A stretch of 61,435 bases of DNA from Nocardia sp. GTDB taxonomy: Bacteria > Actinomycetota > Actinomycetes > Mycobacteriales > Mycobacteriaceae. The stretch lies in assembly GCF_025465275.1 (NCBI RefSeq), contig NZ_JAODNK010000191.1:1-61435 (forward strand), given 5' to 3'. Each line of letters opens with the position of its first letter. Position 1 is the stretch's first letter. The notes under the pieces were generated by a model, which was not told the origin of the DNA, made no database searches, and was given only the letters and a program-made list of their open reading frames with translations. Below, piece by piece: positions 1 to 8,871 of the stretch. A program made the translations under genes and the position numbers.

Positions 1-812
1 ATGCCCTTGGGTTTGCCGGTGGTGCCGGAGGTGTAGAGGATGAACAGCGGGTGCTCGGCATCGAAGGCCTGGGCCTCGTGCTCGGGTGAGGCGTGCGCGA
101 CGGTCTCGTGCCACCACAGATCCCGGCCCGCCACCATCGGGGTGTCGATGCCGGTGCGGTTCACGACCAGCACGTGCTCGACGCTCGAATCACCGCCTGC
201 GAGAGCCGCGTCCACGGCGTCCTTGAGCGGGGCGGGCTTACCGCGCCGCCACTGGCCGTCGGTGGTGATGATCAGCCGGGCCGCGGCGTCGTCGGCGCGC
301 TGGCGCAGTGCGGTGGGGGAGAAGCCGGCGAAGACCACCGAATGGGTCAGGCCCAGGCGGGCGCAGGCCAGCATGGACACGATGGCCTCGGGGACCATCG
401 GCATGTAGATGGCGACGCGGTCACCGGCTACCAGGCCCAGCGAGGTCAGGTAGTTGGCGGCGCGGGACACCTCGGCCAGCAGGTCGGCGTAGGTGAGGTC
501 GCGGGAATCGCCGGGCTCGCCTTCCCAGTGGATGGCGACCTGGTCGCCGTACCCATCCAGGACGTGCCGGTCGACGCAGTTGTAGGCGACATTCAGCTTG
601 CCGCCTGTGAACCAGCGGGCGAAGGGCGCGTCGTCCCAGTCCAGCACGCGGGTCCACGGCTGTTCCCAGTGCAGTCGCTGCGCCTGCTCGGCCCAGAAGC
701 CCTCGCGATCGGCTTCGGCTCGAGCATAAAGAGAGGCGTCGGCGTTCGCGGACGCGGCGAAGTCAGCGCTCGGTGGATACGCATCCGGATGGTCGGCGGT
801 GGTTTCGGTCAT
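1..812 (-). CDS. acs: acetyl-CoA synthetase, N-terminal part (cut by the left edge)
   Basis: This enzyme activates acetate with ATP and CoA to acetyl-CoA in the cytosol. The ATG start is at 812 and about 270 codons lie in the window. The N-terminal ACS domain is visible, and the last residues contain the AMP-binding P-loop YTSGTTGKPKG, so the catalytic core continues off the left edge. The family is usually about 650 residues, so well under half is present. The gene diverges from the peptide transporter gene dppA across a 374-bp gap, the same arrangement that I recall for acs and dppA in Mycobacterium tuberculosis. Nothing in the visible part is broken. Confidence 0.95.
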   Translation of the reverse strand, partial: MTETTADHPDAYPPSADFAASANADASLYARAEADREGFWAEQAQRLHWEQPWTRVLDWDDAPFARWFTGGKLNVAYNCVDRHVLDGYGDQVAIHWEGEPGDSRDLTYADLLAEVSRAANYLTSLGLVAGDRVAIYMPMVPEAIVSMLACARLGLTHSVVFAGFSPTALRQRADDAAARLIITTDGQWRRGKPAPLKDAVDAALAGGDSSVEHVLVVNRTGIDTPMVAGRDLWWHETVAHASPEHEAQAFDAEHPLFILYTSGTTGKPKG

Positions 813-1186
813 CTCTCTCTTCTTCTCTCGCGCGTACAGGTCACGGGGTGACCGCGGCCACGTTCGACCCTAACCGACTGTGACCTGGGCCGCGTTCGGC
901 TGTCCCGATCGGTGGGGCCACGCCGGGAACGTTCCCAGTCCGCGTATGACCGAACCGTGAACCACCCTCGCGCGGGGTTGTGCACTGTGTCACGTCCGAA
1001 CCCCTGTTTGGGTCGGTCATGTTGCCGGATTGCTAACACAGCGAACAATCCCGTTTCGAACCGCTGACAAGACCGTTCCGGGTCGTTAGTGTCCGATTTA
1101 CCCAAGGCGGGTCATCGATGTCGCTGGCGGACCCCGGCGTGCACCGCTGTCCCTCCTTCGCTTTTCCTGGACTCGGGAGATACGCG
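813..1186. other. divergent intergenic region between acs and dppA
   Basis: A 374-bp gap holding the promoters of two divergent genes. I see no gene, no clear palindromic operator and no confident -35/-10 pair. A purine-rich stretch (GGGAGA, about 1176-1181) just before the TTG at 1187 is the likely ribosome-binding site of dppA. Confidence 0.5.
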
Positions 1187-2782
1187 TTGAGAATCAAGAC
1201 GATGACCGCGCTGGCCGCGGCCGCTCTATTGGCTACCAGCCTCGCACTGACCGGCTGCTCTTCCGGCGGCGGTGACAGCACCGACCTCGTTACGGTCAAT
1301 GGCGGTGAACCGCAGAAACCGTTGGTGCCCACCGATGTCAACGAGAACATGGGTGGCCGTGTTGTGGACCGGCTGTGGGCCGGGCTGAAGTACTACGACG
1401 CCAGCGGCAAGGCGTATAACGAAGTGGCGCAATCGATCGACACCACCGACCGGCAGCATTACAAGATCACGCTGAAGGACTGGAAGTTCACCGATGGCAC
1501 TGCGGTGACGGCGAAGTCGTTCGTCGATGCCTGGAACTACGGCGCCCTCGGTACCAACGGGCAGTTGCAGAACGCGGCCTTCGCGGAAATCGCAGGCTAC
1601 GACGATGTTTCGGCAGATCCGCCCAAGGCGCAGACGCTATCGGGGCTGAAGGTACTCGACGACCACACCTTCACCATCGATCTGAAAGAGCCCTCGATCG
1701 ACTTCGAGCTGGAGCTCGGTTACGCGCCGTTCTATCCGATGCCGGACGCTTTCTTCAAGGACACCAAGGGATTCGGCGAACACCCGATCGGCAACGGCCC
1801 CTACAAGTTCTCGGACTGGGAGCACAACGTCAAGATCGAGGTGCTGCCCAATGCGGACTATCACGGCGGCCGTCCGGCCAAGAACAAGGGCCTGCGGTTC
1901 GTGATGTATCAGTCCTACGACACCGCCTACGCTGATCTGCAGGCGGGCAACCTCGACGCGCTCGACATCATTCCGGACAGCGCACTGGCCACCTACAAGC
2001 AGGATCTCGGCGACCGCGCCATCCAGCACCCGATCGCCTACAGCCAGCACATCGGCATCCAGCCGACAGTGGCGCACTTCGGCGGTGCGGAAGGCGTGCT
2101 GCGGCGTAAGGCGATTTCGATGGCCATCAACCGGGATCAGATCGCGGACAACATCTTCCACGGCACCCGTGTGGCCTGCCAGGACTTCACGGCGTTCACC
2201 CTGCCCGGCTTCCGCGGCGGCCTGCCCGGTTCCGAGGTGTTGAAGTTCAACCCGGACGAGGCCAAAAAGCTATGGGCGCAGGCGAATGCGCTCTCGCCGT
2301 GGTCGGGCAACTTCCAGATCAGCTACAACGCCGACGGTGGACATCAGGCCTGGATCGAAGCGGTGGCCAACAGCGTCAAGAACACGCTCGGCATCGACTC
2401 GGTCGGCGTGCCGTACCCGACGTTCAAGAGCATCCGTGACGAGATCAACAATAAGACCATCGGTAAGGCGTTCCGGTACGGCTGGCAGGGCGACTACCCG
2501 TCGATGTTCGAATTCCTGACCCAGCTCTACTACACCGGATCCGGGTCCAACAACACGCAGTACACCAACCCGGAATTCGATCGACTGCTGACCCAGGCCC
2601 AGGCGGCCGCCACCCCGGAAGCCGCCTACGACATCCTGGCTCAGGCGCAGACGGTGCTGTTCAAGGACCTGCCCGATATCCCGATCTTCGACTACGACGT
2701 CGCGGCCGGGCGCTCGGACAGGGTCAAGAATGCCGTGGTCACCTGGTCGGGTCTGTTCGACTTCGAGAACATCGAGAAGTAA
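1187..2782 (+). CDS. dppA: peptide/dipeptide ABC transporter substrate-binding lipoprotein
   Basis: Extracellular binding protein of a peptide importer, SBP family 5, of about 531 residues. I chose the TTG start at 1187 because GGGAGA precedes it and it gives a clean lipoprotein signal: a short basic start, a hydrophobic stretch, then the lipobox LTGC with the cysteine at about residue 24. A longer reading frame starts at ATG 1118 but puts an unlikely Pro/Cys-rich leader in front. The body has the family's features for binding peptides, including repeated Tyr/Trp-rich segments. It is the first gene of a dppA-B-C-DF operon, and a 13-bp inverted repeat separates it from dppB, which could favour more binding protein than permease. 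Confidence 0.93.
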   Translation: MRIKTMTALAAAALLATSLALTGCSSGGGDSTDLVTVNGGEPQKPLVPTDVNENMGGRVVDRLWAGLKYYDASGKAYNEVAQSIDTTDRQHYKITLKDWKFTDGTAVTAKSFVDAWNYGALGTNGQLQNAAFAEIAGYDDVSADPPKAQTLSGLKVLDDHTFTIDLKEPSIDFELELGYAPFYPMPDAFFKDTKGFGEHPIGNGPYKFSDWEHNVKIEVLPNADYHGGRPAKNKGLRFVMYQSYDTAYADLQAGNLDALDIIPDSALATYKQDLGDRAIQHPIAYSQHIGIQPTVAHFGGAEGVLRRKAISMAINRDQIADNIFHGTRVACQDFTAFTLPGFRGGLPGSEVLKFNPDEAKKLWAQANALSPWSGNFQISYNADGGHQAWIEAVANSVKNTLGIDSVGVPYPTFKSIRDEINNKTIGKAFRYGWQGDYPSMFEFLTQLYYTGSGSNNTQYTNPEFDRLLTQAQAAATPEAAYDILAQAQTVLFKDLPDIPIFDYDVAAGRSDRVKNAVVTWSGLFDFENIEK

Positions 2783-2791
2783 CCGCCACCT

Positions 2792-2842
2792 GGGGGTCGC
2801 GCGCGAAAGCCGTACGCGGCGAGCCGATTGCGCGCGACCCCC
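2792..2842 (+). terminator. perfect 13-bp inverted repeat between dppA and dppB
   Basis: The arms at 2792-2804 and 2830-2842 are exact reverse complements (gggggtcgcgcgc and its complement), with a 25-nt loop. A stem this stable after a binding-protein gene and before permease genes usually acts as a partial terminator or an RNA-end stabiliser, making the first gene more abundant. There is no U-run, so I infer partial termination or 3'-end protection, not a full stop. Confidence 0.7.
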
Positions 2843-2862
2843 GCTGCTCATTGGAGTGAAAC

Positions 2863-3789
2863 ATGGCTTGGTATGTCGTGCGGCGGCTGCTTCAGATGAT
2901 TCCGGTCTTCCTCGGAGCGACGCTGCTCATTTACGCGATGGTCTTCCTGATCCCCGGCGATCCGATCCAGGCGCTCGCCGGGCAAAAGCAGATGACCCCG
3001 GCCGTGGAGGCATCGCTGCGGGCGCGCTACCACCTGGATCAGCCGTTCTTCGTGCAGTACCTAGAATTCCTGAAAGGCATTGTCACGCTGGACTTCGGGA
3101 CCTCGTTCTCCGGTCGGCCGGTGCGCGACGAACTGGTCCGTGCCTTCCCGATCACTTTCCGGCTGGCCGTCATGGCCGTCGGCATCGAGTTCGTCTTCGG
3201 CGTAGTCTTCGGCCTGATCGCCGGGCTGCGCAAGGGCAAGCTGTTCGATTCCACCATGCTGGTGCTCAGCCTCATCATCATCGCGGTGCCGATCTTCGTG
3301 GTCGGCTTTCTGGCGCAGTACCTGCTCGGCGTCAAATGGGGTATCGCGCCGGTGACCGTCGGCGCGAAGGCGAGCTTCTCCGACCTGCTGGTACCGGCGT
3401 TCGTGCTGGGATCGCTGTCGTTCGCCTACGTGCTGCGGCTGACCCGGAACTCGGTGGCGGAGAACATGTCCGCCGACTACGTGCGCACCGCGACCGCCAA
3501 GGGCCTGAGCCGGCGGCGGGTGATCGTGGTGCACATCCTGCGCAACTCGCTCATCCCGGTGATCACCTTCGTCGGCACCGACCTCGGCTTCCTGATGGGC
3601 GGAGCGGTCGTCACCGAAGGCATCTTCAATATTCCGGGCGTGGGCGGGACGCTCTACCAGGCGATCACCCGCGGCGAACCGCCCACGGTGGTGGCCTTCG
3701 TGACCGTGTTGATCATCATCCTGTTGCTGACCAATCTGATCGTCGACCTGCTCTATGCCGCACTCGATCCGAGGATCCGCTATGCCTGA
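2863..3789 (+). CDS. dppB: peptide ABC transporter permease
   Basis: Inner-membrane permease subunit of the peptide importer, 308 residues, the normal length for DppB/OppB. The ATG at 2863 follows TTGGAGTGAAAC. It has an N-terminal membrane helix (VRRLLQMIPVFLGATLLIY), a periplasmic segment, then a five-helix BPD_transp_1 core. The EAA-type loop for contacting the ATPase is visible around YVRTATAKGLSRRRVIVVHI. The end of the gene overlaps the start of dppC by 8 bases, which suggests translational coupling. Confidence 0.95.
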   Translation: MAWYVVRRLLQMIPVFLGATLLIYAMVFLIPGDPIQALAGQKQMTPAVEASLRARYHLDQPFFVQYLEFLKGIVTLDFGTSFSGRPVRDELVRAFPITFRLAVMAVGIEFVFGVVFGLIAGLRKGKLFDSTMLVLSLIIIAVPIFVVGFLAQYLLGVKWGIAPVTVGAKASFSDLLVPAFVLGSLSFAYVLRLTRNSVAENMSADYVRTATAKGLSRRRVIVVHILRNSLIPVITFVGTDLGFLMGGAVVTEGIFNIPGVGGTLYQAITRGEPPTVVAFVTVLIIILLLTNLIVDLLYAALDPRIRYA

Positions 3790-4741
3790 CCGACAGACCG
3801 GGATACGGGAGATCCGGCCCGGCCAAGAGCATTTCGTCGCGCCACCGGACGAGGTGGAGGTGCTGGCCACCGACCGGCTGGACGAAACCGCGGCGCCGAC
3901 CAGCGTATGGCTCGAGGCGTGGAAACAACTGCGGCGCAATCCGATCTTCCTCGTGGCGGCGCTGCTGATCCTGTTCGTCCTGCTGGTCGCGGTCTGGCCG
4001 CAGCTGTTCACCAGCGTGGATCCGCGCTACTGCAGCGGCGATTTCAGCATGCACCCCCCGGCCGACGGCCATCCGTTCGGCTTCGACAAGCAGGGCTGCG
4101 ACATCTACGCCCGGACCCTCTATGGCGCGCGGGCGTCGGTGGAGACCGGACTCGGCGCGACCGTGCTGTTCGTGCTGATCGGCGGCACGCTCGGCGCCCT
4201 CGCCGGATATTACGGCGGCCTGCTGGATGCGGTGATCTCGCGCATCGCGGAGATCTTCTTCGCGCTGCCGCTGACGCTGGCCGCGATCGTGCTCATGCAG
4301 CTGCTCGCCACCCGCACCGTGTTCACGGTCATGCTGACACTGGCCTCGTTCAGCTGGCCGCAGGCGGCACGCATCGCGCGAGGTGCGGTGATTCAGGCCC
4401 GCAATACCGAATATGTCACGGCGGCAAAGGCCTTGGGCGTGTCCAGATTCCGGACGCTGCTGCGCCACGTGCTGCCGAACGCGGTCAGCCCGCTGATCGT
4501 GGTCAGCACCATCTCGCTGGGTGTTTTCATCGTCACCGAAGCGACGCTGTCCTACCTCGGTGTCGGGCTGTCGCGCCAGATCGTGTCCTGGGGTTCGGAT
4601 ATCGCCGCGAACCAGAAGGAGATCCGCACCTCGGCCATCCTGTTCTACCCGGCCACCGCGCTGGCGCTCACGGTGCTCAGCTTCATCATGCTCGGCGACG
4701 CGGTGCGCGACGCACTGGACCCCAAGGCCCGGAAGAGGTGA
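3782..4741 (+). CDS. dppC: peptide ABC transporter permease
   Basis: Second permease of the peptide importer, 319 residues. I took the ATG at 3782, which overlaps the dppB stop by 8 bases, over an upstream in-frame ATG lying inside dppB. A soluble N-terminal stretch of about 55 residues precedes the first helix, as in the OppC_N domain. The permease core follows, with the EAA-type loop near YVTAAKALGVSRFRTLLRHV. The substrate is probably di- or oligopeptides, inferred from the family and neighbours. Confidence 0.94.
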   Translation: MPDRQTGIREIRPGQEHFVAPPDEVEVLATDRLDETAAPTSVWLEAWKQLRRNPIFLVAALLILFVLLVAVWPQLFTSVDPRYCSGDFSMHPPADGHPFGFDKQGCDIYARTLYGARASVETGLGATVLFVLIGGTLGALAGYYGGLLDAVISRIAEIFFALPLTLAAIVLMQLLATRTVFTVMLTLASFSWPQAARIARGAVIQARNTEYVTAAKALGVSRFRTLLRHVLPNAVSPLIVVSTISLGVFIVTEATLSYLGVGLSRQIVSWGSDIAANQKEIRTSAILFYPATALALTVLSFIMLGDAVRDALDPKARKR

Positions 4742-4746
4742 CGACC

Positions 4747-6435
4747 ATGGACAAACCACTGCTCGAGGTCCACGACCTGAATGTCTGCTTCACCTCGGAG
4801 GGCAAGCGGATTCCGGCGGTGCGGGGGGTGAGCCTGTCGGTGTATCCGGGGCAGACGGTCGCCATCGTCGGCGAATCCGGATCGGGCAAGTCGACGACCG
4901 CGCACGCGATCATCGACCTGCTGCCCGGCACCGGCGAGATCACCGCCGGCTCCATCACATTCGACGGCAAGGATCTGACCAAGGCCTCCAAGCGCGAAAT
5001 CGTCGGGGTGCGCGGCCGCGGCATCGGATTCGTACCGCAGGACCCCATGTCGAATCTGAACCCCGTGTGGAAGGTCGGGTTCCAGATCCGGGAAACCTTG
5101 GAGGCCAACGGGATAGTCAAGGGCAAGGCGGCGAAGCAGCGGTCGATCGAGCTGCTGACCGAGGCGGGCATGCCCGATGCCGAACGGCGGGTCAATCAGT
5201 ACCCGCACGAATTCTCCGGTGGCATGCGCCAGCGTGCGCTCATCGCCATCGGGCTCTCCTGCCGGCCCAAACTGCTCATCGCCGACGAACCGACCTCCGC
5301 CCTGGATGTCACCGTGCAGCGGCAGATCCTCGACCACCTCGACGTGCTCACCGGCGAACTGGGCACCGCGGTCCTGCTCATCACCCACGATCTGGGTTTG
5401 GCCGCCGAGCGGGCCGAACACCTGGTCGTGATGTATCGCGGCAAGGTGGTGGAATCCGGCCCGGCACAACAGATCCTGCACGATCCCCAGCACCTGTACA
5501 CCAAGAAGCTGGTGAACTCGGCGCCATCGCTGGCCTCGCAGCGGCTGTCGTCGGTCCGCGAACGCGCCGAGGTGCGTGAGCAGGCCGTGCAGGTGGCCGG
5601 GAAGCGAGCCGAGACAGACGCCGAATTCGCCAGTGCGCCCGACGATGTGGTGATCGCGGAGCACCTCACGAAGGTGTACAAGATCCGGGGCGACACACCG
5701 TGGAAATCGACGAACCTCGTCGCCGTGGACGACGTATCGTTCCGGCTGCGCCGCGGCACCACCACCGCCATTGTCGGAGAGTCCGGATCCGGCAAATCGA
5801 CTGTGGCGCAAATGGTTCTCGGACTGCTCGCGCCGACCGCGGGCCGGGTCACCTTCGACGGCCGCGAAGTCGCGACCCTGGACAGTAAGGCCGCCTTCGC
5901 ATTTCGCCGCCGCGTTCAACCAGTGTTCCAAGATCCCTACGGGTCCCTGGACCCCATGTACTCGATCTACCGCACCATCGAGGAGCCGCTGCGCACCCAC
6001 CACATCGGTACCCCGAAGGAACGCGAGGCCACCGTCCGCGACCTCCTCGACAAGGTTTCGCTACCGGCCTCGGTCATGCGTCGCTACCCCAACGAGCTGT
6101 CCGGCGGCCAGCGTCAGCGCGTAGCTGTCGCCCGCGCTCTGGCGCTGTCCCCGGAACTGGTCGTCTGCGACGAGGCTGTCTCCGCCCTCGACGTGCTGGT
6201 GCAGGCACAGATCCTGCAACTACTCAACGAACTCCAAGCCGACATGGGTCTGTCCTACCTGTTCATCACCCACGACCTGGCCGTCGTCCGCCAGATTGCC
6301 GACAACGTCCTGGTCATGCAGGACGGCACGGTGGTCGAAGCTGCCTCCGCCACGGAGGTCTTCGACAACCCGCAATCCCCGTACACCCAGCGCCTCCTCG
6401 AAGCCATCCCCGGCCGCGACCTCCTCGCAGGCTGA
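4747..6435 (+). CDS. dppD: peptide ABC transporter ATPase, two nucleotide-binding domains in one chain
   Basis: Cytosolic ATPase of the importer, 562 residues, with DppD and DppF fused. The first domain has Walker A GESGSGKST (about residue 42), signature FSGGMRQR and Walker B LLIADEP. The second has Walker A GESGSGKST, signature LSGGQRQR and Walker B LVVCDEA. Each domain is followed by an oligopeptide-type C-terminal extension. The ATG at 4747 has GGAAGAGG 8 bases upstream; a GTG at 4738 is also possible. This fused form is common in actinobacteria. It is the last gene of the operon. Confidence 0.95.
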   Translation: MDKPLLEVHDLNVCFTSEGKRIPAVRGVSLSVYPGQTVAIVGESGSGKSTTAHAIIDLLPGTGEITAGSITFDGKDLTKASKREIVGVRGRGIGFVPQDPMSNLNPVWKVGFQIRETLEANGIVKGKAAKQRSIELLTEAGMPDAERRVNQYPHEFSGGMRQRALIAIGLSCRPKLLIADEPTSALDVTVQRQILDHLDVLTGELGTAVLLITHDLGLAAERAEHLVVMYRGKVVESGPAQQILHDPQHLYTKKLVNSAPSLASQRLSSVRERAEVREQAVQVAGKRAETDAEFASAPDDVVIAEHLTKVYKIRGDTPWKSTNLVAVDDVSFRLRRGTTTAIVGESGSGKSTVAQMVLGLLAPTAGRVTFDGREVATLDSKAAFAFRRRVQPVFQDPYGSLDPMYSIYRTIEEPLRTHHIGTPKEREATVRDLLDKVSLPASVMRRYPNELSGGQRQRVAVARALALSPELVVCDEAVSALDVLVQAQILQLLNELQADMGLSYLFITHDLAVVRQIADNVLVMQDGTVVEAASATEVFDNPQSPYTQRLLEAIPGRDLLAG

Positions 6436-6526
6436 TCCACTCAGGCAAGTGCAGTCCGCCGAGGGCTGGTCGCGACCTCCGAGGCTGCGGCCGGTCACAT
6501 ATCGGCCGCCAGTAACCTGGTCATTC

Positions 6527-7273
6527 GTGACCGATCCGCTGGAGCCACTCGTCGAACTGCCCGGTGTGCGCGAAGCCGCAGACAAGGCCCGGGACGCGCT
6601 CGCCGGAGTGCATCGCCACCAAGCGAATCGGCGCGGCTGGCCGACCACTGCCGCCGAGGCCGCGGTGCGGGCGGCGCGCTCGTCGGCAGCCATCGAGGGC
6701 GGCAGCATCGAGCTGCCCGCGGACGGAAATGTCGAGGACCCGATCCTCGCCGGGGCACTGCGCGTCGGACAGGCCTTGGACGGGGACGCGCTGCGGACCC
6801 TCGTCGGGGTGTGGGAACGTGCGCCGCTGCAGGCGCTGGCGCGACTGCATCTGCTGGCGGCCGCCGATATGGTCGAGAACGAACAGCAGCTGGGCCGGCC
6901 GCGCAATGTCCCGGGCGTGGCCGAACGACTCGATCTGCTCGCGCAGACCGTACTCACCAGCAAAGCCCCCGCCCCCGTCATCGCCGCCATCGTGCACGGC
7001 GAACTGCTGTCCCTGCGGCCCTTCGGCACCGGTGACGGGATCGTCGCACGGGCGGCCTCGCGACTGGTCGCGGTGTCCAGTGGGCTGGACCCGCACAGCC
7101 TCGGCGTGCCCGAGGTCTTCTGGCTACGGCGGCGACAGGCCTACCTGGATGCGGCCGCCGGATTCGGCATGGGCACCGCGGACGGCGTCGGCGGCTGGGT
7201 GCTCTTCACCTGTGGTGCACTCGAAGACGGCGCGCGCGAGGCTCGTTCGATCGCGGACGCGGCGGGCGGATAG
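6527..7273 (+). CDS. Fic-like protein with a degenerate active site (Rv3662c-type)
   Basis: A 248-residue cytosolic protein with a GTG start at 6527. Near residue 50 it has the helix motif S-A-A-I-E-G, which fits the inhibitory (S/T)xxxE(G/N) motif of Fic proteins. Further on, LRPFGTGDGIVAR lies where active Fic enzymes have HPFxxGNGR. The catalytic His is Leu and Asn is Asp, so AMP transfer is unlikely. Databases may label this family oxidoreductase or Fic. The neighbours match the mycobacterial order, which suggests an old housekeeping role that is unknown. It starts 91 bases after dppD and may be cotranscribed. Confidence 0.75.
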   Translation: MTDPLEPLVELPGVREAADKARDALAGVHRHQANRRGWPTTAAEAAVRAARSSAAIEGGSIELPADGNVEDPILAGALRVGQALDGDALRTLVGVWERAPLQALARLHLLAAADMVENEQQLGRPRNVPGVAERLDLLAQTVLTSKAPAPVIAAIVHGELLSLRPFGTGDGIVARAASRLVAVSSGLDPHSLGVPEVFWLRRRQAYLDAAAGFGMGTADGVGGWVLFTCGALEDGAREARSIADAAGG

Positions 7274-7688
7274 CCCCCGCACATCAATGCGGGCGGCGTC
7301 GCCGCTGTCGCGACTTCACCGCCCGCTAGCACGGATCACCTGGTTACCAAGCGTGCTTCTCGGGTTGTGTTTCGGCCTCGGCGAGCTCTCCGGGCTCCGA
7401 TGCGGATCATCCCCGCGGAATTGCGAGGCCATTACCGATCGGACCGCAGATAACGCAGGCCCACAACACTCATGCCCTCTCGCGGCGTGCTCCGCGTGGG
7501 TGCCTGGTGTCCGTGCTGGGAAGGATGGGACGGGAGACCGAATCTTCTCTTCCGATTCCGATCTTGGCCTTCCTTACTTCCGTGCGTCCATTGTTACCCT
7601 GTGACGGCTCTCACATCAAGTGGTGGGGAAACTTTCAAATACCCCGCGTGTCCGGCAGGTTTGTGCTGGGGCGTGTCTGGGTGCGATC
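7274..7688. other. intergenic region, no gene seen
   Basis: A 415-bp gap between the convergent Fic-like and HAD phosphatase genes. A weak 6-bp hairpin (cccgca...tgcggg, about 7276-7293) just after the Fic stop may terminate it. Short reading frames here lack a ribosome-binding site and family resemblance. Confidence 0.4.
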
Positions 7689-8489
7689 TCATCGCCGCCG
7701 GCGAAGCAGCCGATAGCTCACCGCGCCCGCGGCCACCGCGCTCAAGGCGACCACGGCACTGGCCGCCACGGTGGTCGTCGACGGTTGCGGAATGCGCGCC
7801 CACAGCGACACCGGGTTGGAGAAGGTGAGGATCGGCCAGCCGCGGGCGACCGCCTCCTTGCGCAGACCGCGATCCGGATTCGCCGCGGTGGGATGCCCGA
7901 CCACGCTGAGCATCGGCAGGTCGGTCACCGAATCGGAATAGGCATAACACCGCGACAGGTCGTATCCCTGTGTGGCGGAAAGCCTTTCGATGGCCTCGAC
8001 CTTGCCCTCGCCGTAGCAGTAGAACTCGACTTCGCCTGTGTACTTGTTGTTTTCGACCACCATGCGCGTCGCGGCGTAGTGGTCGGCGCCCAGTGCGGCC
8101 GCGATCGGCGCGACCACCTCCTCGCCGGAGGCCGACACGATGACCACGTCGTGGCCCCGAATGCGGTGGTCGGCAATGAGATCCGCCGCCTCCGCGTAGA
8201 TGAGCGGGTCCACGATGTCGTGCAGGGTCTCGGCGACGATCGAGCGCACCTGATCCACATCCCAGCCCGCGCACATGCGGGTCAGGTTCTCCCGCATGCG
8301 CTCCATCTGGTCGTGGTCGGCGCCGGAGAGCAGGAACAGGAAGTGCGCATAGCTGCTCTCCAGTACTGCTCGTCGGCTGAGCAGGCCCTGGTCCAGGAAC
8401 GGCTTGCTGAACACGAAGGCACTCGACCTCGCGATCACCGTCTTGTCGAGATCGAAGAAGGCGGCGACTCGTCCGCGCTCGGCTGTCAC
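7689..8489 (-). CDS. HAD-IB family phosphatase with C-terminal membrane anchor
   Basis: A SerB-like hydrolase of the HAD superfamily, 266 residues, GTG start at 8489. All four motifs are visible: FDLDKT (nucleophile Asp) near residue 13, VSAS (motif II), GEGK (motif III Lys) and YSDSVTDLPML (motif IV Asp). After about residue 230 there is a hydrophobic helix followed by an Arg-rich end (YRLLRRRR), so it is probably anchored in the membrane with the catalytic domain in the cytosol. The substrate is unknown; phosphoserine or a small phosphomonoester is a guess from the family. It corresponds in position to Rv3661, divergent from the ssd-tad operon. Confidence 0.9.
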   Translation of the reverse strand: MTAERGRVAAFFDLDKTVIARSSAFVFSKPFLDQGLLSRRAVLESSYAHFLFLLSGADHDQMERMRENLTRMCAGWDVDQVRSIVAETLHDIVDPLIYAEAADLIADHRIRGHDVVIVSASGEEVVAPIAAALGADHYAATRMVVENNKYTGEVEFYCYGEGKVEAIERLSATQGYDLSRCYAYSDSVTDLPMLSVVGHPTAANPDRGLRKEAVARGWPILTFSNPVSLWARIPQPSTTTVAASAVVALSAVAAGAVSYRLLRRRR

Positions 8490-8623
8490 AGCGACCAGCT
8501 TATGGTTCGGTGGCGCCGGGCGGGCGGCGCGGTGCGTTCGGTGCGGTATTTTGCGGTGTTTGCCGGAGTTAGCCAGTCGGAAGCGGGGCCGATGGCGGCC
8601 GGAAAAAGACTCGCCCGGCGGAC

Positions 8624-8654
8624 TTGCAAACGGTCCAGGCCTTGGGTGTAGTAT
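8624..8654 (+). promoter_or_regulatory. promoter of the 6C small RNA
   Basis: A -35-like TTGCAA (8624-8629) and a -10-like TAGTAT (8649-8654, fitting TAnnnT) stand 19 bp apart, about 6 to 8 bases before the first hairpin of the 6C RNA. This is the best promoter-like pair in the ssd-side gap. The spacer is slightly long. Confidence 0.6.
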
Positions 8655-8660
8655 TGGCGG

Positions 8661-8756
8661 TGCCTGGACTTAGTCCAGGCAGCGTTCAGCCCGACCCCCC
8701 GGGGCTGAACCCGACGACCCCAGCCTCCTCCCCCCCCGGCTGGGGTCGTCCTCTAT
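8661..8756 (+). ncRNA. 6C small RNA (B11-type)
   Basis: Three hairpins follow each other. The first is a stem at 8662-8669/8673-8680. The second is a 9-bp stem at 8684-8692/8702-8710 with a loop holding six C residues. The third is a 13-bp stem at 8713-8725/8738-8750 whose loop holds eight C residues. Two stems each with a run of at least six C in the loop define the actinobacterial 6C RNA. Its place between the HAD phosphatase gene and ssd matches where B11/6C lies in M. tuberculosis as I recall (between Rv3661 and Rv3660c). The C-rich loops are thought to pair with G-rich ribosome-binding sites. The last stem could also serve as the terminator. The end at 8756 is estimated. Confidence 0.9.
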
Positions 8757-8871
8757 CTATGGACTGTTATGTCCCACTGGATCACCCGGCTTTTATCCAC
8801 AGGCCGCGTGTTATCCACAATCGCTATTGAGGCTCTTTCGGCGCTCGTTCATTTGGGTGACGCTGACCTGC

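Noticed and set aside
1118..1186. Upstream ATG start for dppA at 1118
   Set aside because: It adds a Pro/Cys-rich stretch before the lipoprotein signal, while TTG 1187 has a ribosome-binding site and a clean signal.
7472..7828. 118-residue plus-strand frame in the gap before the HAD phosphatase
   Set aside because: It runs into the antisense of the phosphatase, lacks a ribosome-binding site and shows no family.
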